Shown here in pieces: positions 18,441 to 26,732 of a stretch of 64,000 nucleotides of DNA (within the stretch, counting starts at the first letter, position 1; the number at the start of each line of letters is the position of its first letter). Source of the stretch: Rhodoferax sp. (GTDB lineage Bacteria > Pseudomonadota > Gammaproteobacteria > Burkholderiales > Burkholderiaceae_C). Below the pieces are notes generated by a model, which was given only the letters and a program-made list of their open reading frames with translations, was not told where the DNA came from and searched no databases. The DNA lies in contig JAGRPL010000001.1 of assembly GCA_019449595.1 (NCBI GenBank), forward strand, positions 186,001 through 250,000. The letters run 5' to 3'. The translations under genes were made by a program, and so were the position numbers.

Positions 18441-21400
18441 GTGGGGCACACCATCATCCGAACATGCGCTGCGCTGCTGGCTGCAGCCGCTTTGCAAGCA
18501 CAGGCATTCCAGGTCACCAGCCTTTCACCGCAAGGCGAAGTCGCCCGTATCCGCCAGGTGGTGGTCAAGTTTGACGACAGTGCCGTCAGTTTTGGTGACC
18601 CCAAGGCCGAGGCGCCGCTGACCCTGGCCTGCAGCGATGCGCAAGTGACCAAAGGCTCCGGCCGCTGGGTGACAGACCGCGCCTGGGCCTTTGAGTTCGA
18701 GAACGACCTGCCGCCCGGTGTTTCCTGCCGCCTGACCATGCGTTCAGGCCTCAAGTCGGCCAAAGGCGCGGAGCTGACGGGCGCACGCAGCTACCAATTC
18801 AATAGCGGCGGCCCCTTTGTGCAAAGCCTGCAGCCCTACTCCGGCAACCGCATTGACGAGGAACAGTACTTCACCCTGCGCCTCAATGGTCCCGCCACCC
18901 TGGCCAGCGTGCAGGCCAACGTATGGTGTTCGGTGGAAGGCCTGGGCGAGCGCGTGGCGGTGCGCCTGATTGACGGCAAGGACCGCGCCGCCCTGCTCCA
19001 GGCGCAGGGACTGGAGGCCGCAGCGGCCAAGGCGCCCCTGTCCATCGTGACCCTGGCATGCAACCGGCGCCTGACCCCTTCCGCCAAAGTACAACTGGTG
19101 TGGGGAACAGGGGTGCGCACGCCCGCGTCGGGCAGCAACGCCCTTGGCGTGGCCAACTCGGTGGAAAAACGCTTTGCCTTCCAGGTGCGCGAGCCTTTTG
19201 CCGCCACCTTCACTTGCGAACGCGAAAACGCCCAATCGGCCTGCCTGCCGATCCGCCCCATGCACCTGGGCTTCAATGCTCCGGTGGCGGCCAAGCTGCT
19301 GGAAGCCATACGCCTCAAAGCGGGCAAGAATAGCTACAAGCCCACACTGGACGGCAACAGTGATGCGTCCGGTGACGAAGACCATGTGCTCAACGGCGTG
19401 ACCTTCAACGCCCCCTTCGCCGAAGAGGCGCAGTTCACCCTGGAGCTGCCCAAGGGCTTCAAGGATGCCTCAGGCCGCACGCTGCGCAACGCCGACAGCT
19501 TTCCGCTCAAGCTGGCCACCGGAGCCATGCCGCCGCTGGCCAAGTTTGCTGCGGCGCCCTTTGGCATCGTGGAGCGCTTTGCCGAACCCGATGGCGTGGC
19601 CATGCTGCCCGTGACCCTGCGCAATGTGGAGGCCGCTGCGGCCGGCAAGGTCAGCGACTTCGCGCCCACAACAGACGCTGACATCATTGCCTGGTTCGCA
19701 AAAGTCCAGCGCTACGACAATTTTTCCGTATCCCGCCGCAAGGCTGCGCAGGACGTAAAGGGCCCTTTGCCCACGGCGCTGGAGTCTCAGGACCGGGAGT
19801 ATGTGCAAAGCCGCATGCTGTCACTGCTGCAAGGCCAGAGCGGCGTCAAGACGCTGGATCTGCCCAAACCCGCCAGCGATGACCCGCGCCCGTTTGAGGT
19901 GGTGGGCATTCCCCTCACGCCGGGCTTTCATGTGTTGGAAATTGCCTCGCAGAAGCTGGGCAGCTCACTGCTGGACGCACGGTACGGCGCCGGCCGCACC
20001 ATGTACGTCCGCACCTCCACCCTGGTCACCAATCTGGGCGTGCACTTCAAGCTGGGCCGCGAGAACGCGCTGGCCTGGGTGACCGCGCTGGACAAGGGCA
20101 AGCCCGTGCCCAACGCCGTGGTGCGCGTGTCCGACTGCCGGGGCCGGGAAGTTGCCACCGGCAGCACCAACGCACAAGGCATTGCCACACTCACGGGCGT
20201 GTCACCACAGGCCCCGGTCTGCAACAGCGAGTACAACTACACCCGCGCCTACTTTGTCAGCGCCCGCGCCCCGCAGCCCGCCAGCGACGGCAAGGGCACG
20301 GTGGACGACATGGCCTTCACCTGGAGCGACTGGAATCGTGGCATTGAACCCTGGCGCTTCAACCTGCCCACCAGTCAGACGGTGCAGCCCGACGAGCGCG
20401 CCCACACCATCTTTGACCGCACCCTGTTCCGGGCCGGCGAGACGGTGTCCATGAAGCACATCCTGCGCACAGAAACATCGCAGGGTTTTGGACTGGCACC
20501 GCAGCAACCGGCCACGCTGGCGATCACCCATGTGGGAAGCGGCCAGCAATACACCCAGACACTGGTCTGGCGCAGGACCGCCACCGGTGGTCAGAGCGCA
20601 GAAAGCAGCTTTGCCATTCCGCCCGGCGCCAAGCTGGGCGTCTACCAGGTGGAACTGCGGGGCGCAGATGCGCGGCACAGCAACTTCTACACCGGCCAGT
20701 TCCGCGTCGAGGAGTTCCGCCTGCCCGTGCTCGAAGGCCGCGTCACGCCCGCCGACAAGAAGGCGCTGGTTAATGTGGCGGCCGTGCCGGTGGACGTGCA
20801 AATCAACTACGTGTCCGGCGGCGGCGCAGCCAACCTGCCGGTGCGTGTGTCGGCCCTGGTGCGCGGCAAGACCCTGAACTACGCCGACTTTTCCGAATTC
20901 AGCTTCCAGAGCCCACGCGGCCAGCGCGGGACCACCAGCGAAGGCGAGGAAGAATTCAACGCCGGGCAGGACGCCCGCGTGATTGCCGACAAGCTGCCTC
21001 TCAGCCTGGACCGCAATGGCGCCGGCAAGGTCACGGTAGACAAGGTGCCCGCCAGCCGCCAACCGCAGGACCTGTTGCTGGAAGCCACCTACTCCGACCC
21101 CAACGGCGAGGTACAGACCATCCGCAGCACGCAACCGCTCTGGCCAGCCGCCGTGGTGGCCGGCATCAAGACCGAGGGCTGGGTCAGCTTGTCCGGTGGG
21201 CGCAGCCAGAAAATCAAGTTCCAGGCCCTGGCGCTGGACCTCTCCGGCAAACCGCAGGCGGATGTGGCGCTGGACGTCAAAGCCACGGCCCGCATCGTCA
21301 CCACCACGCGCAAGCGCATGGTGGGCGGCTTCTACACCTACGACAACAAAACCAGCGTCAAGGAGCTGGGCAGCGTGTGCAGCGGCAAGAGCGATGCGCG

Positions 21401-24400
21401 CGGCCTGCTGCTGTGCGAAACATCGCTGAGTGAGCCGGGTGAAGTGGAACTGGTGGTGACCGCCAGAGACAGCAGCGGCAACAGCATCCAGGCTGCCAGC
21501 AGCGTGTACGTCACCAAGCAAGGCGAGCTCTGGTTTGGCGGCGAAAACACCGACCGCATCGACCTGCTGCCCGAGAAGAAGAGTTACCAACCCGGCGAGA
21601 CCGCCAGGTTCCAGGTGCGCATGCCCTTTCGCTTTGCCACGGCCCTGGTGTCGGTGGAGCGCGAAGGCATCATCGAAACCCGGGTGGTGCAACTCAACGG
21701 CCAGGACCCCACCATCGAGCTCAAGATCAAGGAGGGCTGGGGGCCCAATGTGTACGTGAGCGTGCTGGCCCTGCGCGGGCGCCTGCGCGAGGTGCCCTGG
21801 TACAGCTTCTTCACCTGGGGCTACAAGGCACCGCGCGAGTGGTGGACCAGCTTCTGGTACGAGGGACGTGAGTACGTGGCACCCACCGCCCTGGTGGACC
21901 TGAGCAAGCCCGCTTTCCGCCTGGGTGTGGCCGAAATCCGCGTGGGCACCAAAGCCCACCAGCTGGATGTGCACGTGAAAGCCGACAAGGAAAGCTACGC
22001 CGTGCGCAGCCAGGCCAAGGTCACCATCCAGGTGAAGCTGCCCAACGGCCAGCCCGCGGCGAATGCCGAGGTGGCCATTGCTGCAGTCGACCAGGCCCTG
22101 CTGGAACTGATGCCCAACACCAGCTGGGACCTGCTGGGCGCCATGCTGCAGCGCCGCGCCTGGGGGGTAGAGACGTCCACCGCGCAAATGGAAATCATCG
22201 GCCGGCGCCACTATGGCCGCAAGGCCGTGGCAGCCGGTGGCGGTGGCGGCCACAGCGGTGCGCGTGAGCTGCTGGAGACCCTGCTGCTGTGGAACCCCAG
22301 CGTAAAGCTGGACGCCAATGGCAGCGCCACCGTGACGGTGCCGCTCAACGATGCACTCACTACCTTCAAGATTGTGGCCGTGGCCGACGCGTCCACCGGG
22401 CTGTTTGGCACCGGCAGCACCAGCATCCGCGCCACGCAAGACTTGCAGATCATCAGCGGCCTGCCGCCACTGGTGCGCGAGGACGACCGGTACCGCGCGC
22501 AATTAACCCTGCGCAACACCACCAAACAGGCCATGAAGGTGCTGGTGACACCGCGCGCCACGCTGCTGGACCTGAAGCCCCAGACCGTGGACATTCCCGC
22601 GGGTGACGCCCGCGAAGTGGCCTGGAGCGTAACTGCCCCGGCGCAACTGGCACAAAGCCGCTTTGAATCCATCCTGTGGGAGATCGAGGCCAAAGACACC
22701 ATCAGCGGCGCCAGAGATGCGCTCAAGGCACGCCAGCGCATCATCCCCGCCGTACCGCTCACCGTGCAGCAGGCGACGCTGGTGCAGATTGACGGCCCGC
22801 TCACGCTGGACGTAAAAGCCCCCGCCGACGCGATCCCGGGTCGCGGTGGTTTGAAAATGTCGCTGCAGCCCAAGCTGGCCGAAGGCTTGCCGGGCGTGAA
22901 AGACTGGTTTGCCAACTACCCCTTCGCCTGCCTGGAGCAAAAGACCAGCAAGTCGGTCGGCCTGCGCGACGGCAAGCTGTGGCAGACCGTTGCCACGCAA
23001 ATTCCGAGCTATCTGGACAGCGATGGCCTGGCCAGCTACTTCCCGCCGCGTGATGGCGAGGCCGGCCACGGCAGTGACACCCTCACCGCCTACCTGCTGG
23101 CCGCAACGCATGAGGCCGCCAGCCTCAACCCGGCGTTTGCGCTCAGCGACGAAGTGCGTGCCCCCATGGAGCGCGGCCTCATCGCGTTTGTGGAAGGTCG
23201 CATTCAGCGCAAGTTCTGGAGCCCGCGCAACGACCTGGATGTGCGCAAGCTCGCCGCCATCGAAGCCCTGTCGCGCTACGGCAAGGCGCAGGGCCGCATG
23301 CTGGGCAGCATTACCCTTGCGCCCAACCAGTGGCCCACCCACGCGGTGATCGACTGGCTCAACATCTTGAAGCGCGTGACCGATGTGCCCGAGCGCGACA
23401 AGCGCTTGGCCGAAGCGAACCAGATCCTGCGCAGCCGCATCAGCTACCAGGGCACCAAGATGATCTTCAGCAATGAGAAGGACGATTACTGGTGGTGGCT
23501 GATGCAAAACGGCGACGTGAACACCGCACGCCTGATCCTGGCCGTGCTGGACGACCCGGCCTGGAAGGACGACATGGGCCGCCTGGCCAACGGCTTCATC
23601 AGCCGCCAGCAGAACGGCGCCTGGCACACCACCACGGCCAACCTGTGGGGCGGCCTGGCACTGGAGAAATTCAGCGCCAAGTTTGAAGCCGTTCCGGTAG
23701 CGGGCAGCACCAAAGCCAGCATGGGCACTGGCAATGCGAGCGTGGACTGGAGCAAGGTGGAACGCATCAAAACGACCGATGCTTCGGGTGCCGCGCACCA
23801 GACCACCTGGTTCGGTGCGCCCGCTGCGCCGGGCAATCTGAAGAACAACAGCATGTTCTTGCCTTGGGGCAATACGGCGGCCAAAGACACGCTCAACGTG
23901 ACGCACCAGGGCGCAGGCAAGCCCTGGCTCACCTTGCAGTCGGTGGCGGCCGTGCAGCTCAAGGCGCCCTTCTCCGCCGGCTACCAGATCAAGAAAACCA
24001 TCACCCCCGTGGAGCAAGCCAACAAGAGCCTGCCCGCAGGCAGCTACACGCGCGGTGACGTGCTGCGCATCAGCATCGAGGTGAACGCCAGCGCCGACAT
24101 GACCTGGGTGGCCATCACCGACCCCGTGCCCGGCGGTGCGACGATTCTGGGCAGCGGCCTGGGCCGCGACAGCGAGATCGCCACACAAGGCGAGAAGCGC
24201 GAGGGCTATGGCTGGGCCGCGTTTGAAGAACGCAGCTTCGAGTCCTTCCGCAGCTACTACCAGTACCTGCCCAAGGGCGTGGTGAAGATGGAATACACCA
24301 TCCGCCTCAACAACATAGGCGAGTTCTCGCTGCCGCCTTCACGGGTGGAAGCTTTGTACGCGCCGGAAATGTTTGGGGAATCACCGAATGCGAAGGTTAA

Positions 24401-24410
24401 GGTCGAGTGA
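18441..24410 (+). CDS. Alpha-2-macroglobulin family protein with thioester site
   Basis: Very large (1989 residues) secreted protein, thought to trap attacking proteases in the periplasm. GTG start at 18441 with AGGGAGGA upstream; residues 1-22 form a Sec signal peptide ending AQA. There is no lipobox cysteine, unlike the E. coli lipoprotein YfhM. After N-terminal MG-type domains, the MG2 element DRTLFRAGETVSMKHIL appears near residue 655, a presumed bait region follows at about 1050-1200, the A2M signature WNPSVKLDANGSATV is near 1283, and the thioester motif CLEQ is at C1497. The partner gene pbpc-like transpeptidase lies about 2.3 kb downstream, separated by three genes; in E. coli the two are adjacent. 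The 3' end overlaps the convergent TetR gene by 30 bases. Confidence 0.92.
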   Translation: MGHTIIRTCAALLAAAALQAQAFQVTSLSPQGEVARIRQVVVKFDDSAVSFGDPKAEAPLTLACSDAQVTKGSGRWVTDRAWAFEFENDLPPGVSCRLTMRSGLKSAKGAELTGARSYQFNSGGPFVQSLQPYSGNRIDEEQYFTLRLNGPATLASVQANVWCSVEGLGERVAVRLIDGKDRAALLQAQGLEAAAAKAPLSIVTLACNRRLTPSAKVQLVWGTGVRTPASGSNALGVANSVEKRFAFQVREPFAATFTCERENAQSACLPIRPMHLGFNAPVAAKLLEAIRLKAGKNSYKPTLDGNSDASGDEDHVLNGVTFNAPFAEEAQFTLELPKGFKDASGRTLRNADSFPLKLATGAMPPLAKFAAAPFGIVERFAEPDGVAMLPVTLRNVEAAAAGKVSDFAPTTDADIIAWFAKVQRYDNFSVSRRKAAQDVKGPLPTALESQDREYVQSRMLSLLQGQSGVKTLDLPKPASDDPRPFEVVGIPLTPGFHVLEIASQKLGSSLLDARYGAGRTMYVRTSTLVTNLGVHFKLGRENALAWVTALDKGKPVPNAVVRVSDCRGREVATGSTNAQGIATLTGVSPQAPVCNSEYNYTRAYFVSARAPQPASDGKGTVDDMAFTWSDWNRGIEPWRFNLPTSQTVQPDERAHTIFDRTLFRAGETVSMKHILRTETSQGFGLAPQQPATLAITHVGSGQQYTQTLVWRRTATGGQSAESSFAIPPGAKLGVYQVELRGADARHSNFYTGQFRVEEFRLPVLEGRVTPADKKALVNVAAVPVDVQINYVSGGGAANLPVRVSALVRGKTLNYADFSEFSFQSPRGQRGTTSEGEEEFNAGQDARVIADKLPLSLDRNGAGKVTVDKVPASRQPQDLLLEATYSDPNGEVQTIRSTQPLWPAAVVAGIKTEGWVSLSGGRSQKIKFQALALDLSGKPQADVALDVKATARIVTTTRKRMVGGFYTYDNKTSVKELGSVCSGKSDARGLLLCETSLSEPGEVELVVTARDSSGNSIQAASSVYVTKQGELWFGGENTDRIDLLPEKKSYQPGETARFQVRMPFRFATALVSVEREGIIETRVVQLNGQDPTIELKIKEGWGPNVYVSVLALRGRLREVPWYSFFTWGYKAPREWWTSFWYEGREYVAPTALVDLSKPAFRLGVAEIRVGTKAHQLDVHVKADKESYAVRSQAKVTIQVKLPNGQPAANAEVAIAAVDQALLELMPNTSWDLLGAMLQRRAWGVETSTAQMEIIGRRHYGRKAVAAGGGGGHSGARELLETLLLWNPSVKLDANGSATVTVPLNDALTTFKIVAVADASTGLFGTGSTSIRATQDLQIISGLPPLVREDDRYRAQLTLRNTTKQAMKVLVTPRATLLDLKPQTVDIPAGDAREVAWSVTAPAQLAQSRFESILWEIEAKDTISGARDALKARQRIIPAVPLTVQQATLVQIDGPLTLDVKAPADAIPGRGGLKMSLQPKLAEGLPGVKDWFANYPFACLEQKTSKSVGLRDGKLWQTVATQIPSYLDSDGLASYFPPRDGEAGHGSDTLTAYLLAATHEAASLNPAFALSDEVRAPMERGLIAFVEGRIQRKFWSPRNDLDVRKLAAIEALSRYGKAQGRMLGSITLAPNQWPTHAVIDWLNILKRVTDVPERDKRLAEANQILRSRISYQGTKMIFSNEKDDYWWWLMQNGDVNTARLILAVLDDPAWKDDMGRLANGFISRQQNGAWHTTTANLWGGLALEKFSAKFEAVPVAGSTKASMGTGNASVDWSKVERIKTTDASGAAHQTTWFGAPAAPGNLKNNSMFLPWGNTAAKDTLNVTHQGAGKPWLTLQSVAAVQLKAPFSAGYQIKKTITPVEQANKSLPAGSYTRGDVLRISIEVNASADMTWVAITDPVPGGATILGSGLGRDSEIATQGEKREGYGWAAFEERSFESFRSYYQYLPKGVVKMEYTIRLNNIGEFSLPPSRVEALYAPEMFGESPNAKVKVE

Positions 24411-25037
24411 AGCCTCCTTGAAACGCAGACCTTCGAGCATGGCCACGAGAGATTGTCGAATGTCTGCCAACGCTTCGTGCACATCGGCATCCGCCGCAGG
24501 CAGCGAATCCATGCCGCCATACAGCGCACCCAAAACGATGCGCGCCAGCCGCTCCGCATCGTGCCCCGCAAAAATGCCATGCACCTGCAACGCATCGATC
24601 TGGGCGCGCATGGCGCCAAGCCCCTGGCGCTGCCGGATGTCGCCCCACACCTGTGCACCCAGCACAGCGGGCGCATCCACCAGCATCAGGCGACGTAGCG
24701 GTGCGTTGGTACCGGCTTGCAGCACTGCGTTGATGGAGGCCAGAAACGCATCCCATGGCGAACCGCCCGCCTCCACAACAGCGCTACGCGCGGCAAAGGC
24801 CTGCTGCACCAGCTGCGCATCCACCTGCTCCACCACTGCGGCAAACAGGCCCTTCTTGTCCCCATAGTGGTGGTACAGCGCGCCCACGGTCACGCCGGCG
24901 TCGGCGCAGATGCTGCCCACCGGCGCTTTCTCAAAGCCTTGCTCGCTGAACCAGCGCAGCGCTGCCATCTGCAGCGCGGCCTGCGTGGCGCTGGCATTTT
25001 CCTTGCGACCGTCACGTTTGGTGGGGGTTTCAGTCAT
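24381..25037 (-). CDS. TetR family transcriptional regulator
   Basis: 218-residue TetR/AcrR repressor. The N-terminal helix-turn-helix (about residues 14-60) contains FEKAPVGSICADAGVTVGALYHHYGDKKGLF; the remaining helical part is the ligand-binding and dimer domain (TetR_C-like, unassigned ligand). ATG 25037 preferred; a TTG at 25055 is also in frame. Divergent from the DUF1304 gene, with a 17-base palindrome between them that is a good candidate for its own operator. Its 3' end runs 30 bases into the end of the macroglobulin gene on the other strand. Confidence 0.9.
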   Translation of the reverse strand: MTETPTKRDGRKENASATQAALQMAALRWFSEQGFEKAPVGSICADAGVTVGALYHHYGDKKGLFAAVVEQVDAQLVQQAFAARSAVVEAGGSPWDAFLASINAVLQAGTNAPLRRLMLVDAPAVLGAQVWGDIRQRQGLGAMRAQIDALQVHGIFAGHDAERLARIVLGALYGGMDSLPAADADVHEALADIRQSLVAMLEGLRFKEASLDLNLRIR

Positions 25038-25070
25038 GGGTAACGTGGGCGACAACCGTTTTCTTTACAA

Positions 25071-25087
25071 ACATAACGAGATTATGT
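25071..25087. promoter_or_regulatory. Perfect palindrome, candidate TetR operator
   Basis: ACATAA-CGAGA-TTATGT is a perfect 6-5-6 inverted repeat placed between the divergent TetR and DUF1304 starts, in an AT-rich pocket where both promoters must lie. TetR-family repressors commonly bind such sites to control themselves and the adjacent gene. Binding by this regulator is inferred. Confidence 0.6.
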
Positions 25088-25121
25088 ATTCTCCATATCA
25101 CCTTATCAACCGGACGCTTCC

Positions 25122-25481
25122 ATGCACATTGCCGCCCAAGTCCTCATCGCCGTGGTCTGCCTGATCCACGTCTACATCTTCCTGCTGGAAACGGTGCTGT
25201 TTGAATCGCGCGGGGTCAAGGTGTTTGGCATTCCGCAAGCCGAAGTGGCCATGCGCAAAGCAGCCATGTCCAACCAGGGTTGTTACAACGGTTTTTTGGC
25301 CGCCGCCCTGCTGCTGGGCCTGCTGTACCCCGACCCGGCGATCGCCAAGGCCTTTGCCACTTTTGGCCTGGCCTGTGTGGCGGTGGCGGGCATCTGGGGC
25401 GCAGCCACAGTGATGGTGCGCATTCTGTACATTCAGACCGTACCCGCCATGCTGGGATTGGCGGCGCTCAACGTGCTGTAA
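25122..25481 (+). CDS. DUF1304 family small membrane protein
   Basis: 119-residue protein with four hydrophobic segments (about 4-24, 50-68, 75-95, 97-117). The N-terminal pattern HVYIFLLETVLFESRG followed by F and MSNQGCYNGFLAA is typical of DUF1304 proteins of unknown function, which are often divergent from or next to a TetR regulator. Probably controlled by that regulator through the palindrome at 25071-25087. Substrate or role unknown. Confidence 0.88.
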   Translation: MHIAAQVLIAVVCLIHVYIFLLETVLFESRGVKVFGIPQAEVAMRKAAMSNQGCYNGFLAAALLLGLLYPDPAIAKAFATFGLACVAVAGIWGAATVMVRILYIQTVPAMLGLAALNVL

Positions 25482-25507
25482 AGCACCACCCCGGCTGACC
25501 AAACGGC

Positions 25508-26608
25508 TTAGACCAGCGTACCCAGCGACGCCGGCGAAAAGTCCGACAGCTCAGCCATGCGCCCGTCGCGCACCTTCAGCGCCCAGTCCGGGTCGCTGAT
25601 CAGCGCGCGGCCCACGGCCACCAAGTCGAAGTCGCCGCGGTCAAAGCGGCGCAACAGTTCGTCCAGCGACGCAGGCCTGGAGCTCTCGCCACCAAAGGCA
25701 GCGATGAACTCGCCGCTCAGCCCCACCGAGCCCACGGTGATGGTGGGGCGGCCGGTGAGCTTCTTGGCCCAGCCGGCAAAGTTCAAGTCCGAACCGTCAA
25801 ACTCCGGCTCCCAGAAGCGGCGTTGCGAGCAGTGGAAGATGTCGGCACCCGCATCGGCCAGGGGCTGCAACCAGGCGGCCATTTCGTCGGGCGTCTGCGC
25901 AATGCGGGCCGCGTAGTCTTGCTGCTTCCACTGCGAGAGGCGAATGATGACGGGGTAATCTGGCCCCACCTCGGCGCGCACGGCTTTCAAAATCTCGGCA
26001 GCAAACACGCCGCGCGCTACCAGGTTGCCACCGTATTTGTCGGTGCGCTGGTTGGTGCCGTCCCAGAAAAATTGGTCGATCAAATAGCCGTGCGCGCCGT
26101 GCAACTCGATGCAATCAAAGCCCAGGCGCTTGGCGGCGCCGGCGGCTTTGGCAAAGGCGGCAATCGTGTCGGCAATGGCCGCATCGGTCATGGGCTCGCC
26201 AAACGGTTTGCCGGGCCGCGACAGGCCCGAGGGGGAGTCGACCGGTGGCGGCGCTGTCCAGTCGGTATTGCGGTTGCGCGCTGCGCCCACATGCCAAAGC
26301 TGGGGCGCCATGACGCCGCCTGCGCCGTGCACGGTGTTGATCACGTGCTGCCATGCGGCCAAGGCGTCGTCGCCCCAAAAGTGCGGCACATTGGGGTCAT
26401 TGGCGGCGGACGGGCGCTGCACCACGGTGCCTTCCGACACGATGAGGCCCACGGCGGCGGCGGCCCGCTTGCGGTAATACTCACTGACCTTTTCGGTGGG
26501 CACGCCGTTGGGCGAAAACGACCGTGTCATGGGTGCCATGACAATGCGGTTGGCAAGGTGCAAGCCCTTGAAGGAAAACGGTTGAAACAGCGGCGCAGCG
26601 TTGGACAT
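25508..26608 (-). CDS. Old yellow enzyme family NADH:flavin oxidoreductase
   Basis: 366-residue FMN-dependent TIM-barrel ene-reductase. Conserved pieces include the N-terminal NRIVMAPMTRS, PQLWHVGAARN, the substrate-site region ELHGAHGYLIDQFFWDGTNQRTDKYGG (family H-x2-H variant) and the phosphate-binding end GRALISDPDWALKV. Members reduce activated C=C bonds, nitro compounds or nitrate esters; the natural substrate is unknown. It converges on DUF1304 and is divergent from the pbpC-like gene, so three genes separate the macroglobulin from its usual partner. Confidence 0.92.
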   Translation of the reverse strand: MSNAAPLFQPFSFKGLHLANRIVMAPMTRSFSPNGVPTEKVSEYYRKRAAAAVGLIVSEGTVVQRPSAANDPNVPHFWGDDALAAWQHVINTVHGAGGVMAPQLWHVGAARNRNTDWTAPPPVDSPSGLSRPGKPFGEPMTDAAIADTIAAFAKAAGAAKRLGFDCIELHGAHGYLIDQFFWDGTNQRTDKYGGNLVARGVFAAEILKAVRAEVGPDYPVIIRLSQWKQQDYAARIAQTPDEMAAWLQPLADAGADIFHCSQRRFWEPEFDGSDLNFAGWAKKLTGRPTITVGSVGLSGEFIAAFGGESSRPASLDELLRRFDRGDFDLVAVGRALISDPDWALKVRDGRMAELSDFSPASLGTLV

Positions 26609-26732
26609 ACAGGCGGGAATGGAAAAGTTGCAGATGGAACCAGTTTACGGGGCCCAGCCCAGCCAATGCGGCTGCAAGGTCACCAAGGCTACAGGCCTGG
26701 CCGTGGTGCGCGCGCCAGCAGCACGGCGCGGC

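Noticed and set aside
20202..22502. 766-codon minus-strand frame inside the macroglobulin gene
   Set aside because: Codon bias and homology support the plus-strand gene; the frame is a GC-skew shadow rich in His/Gly/Ala.
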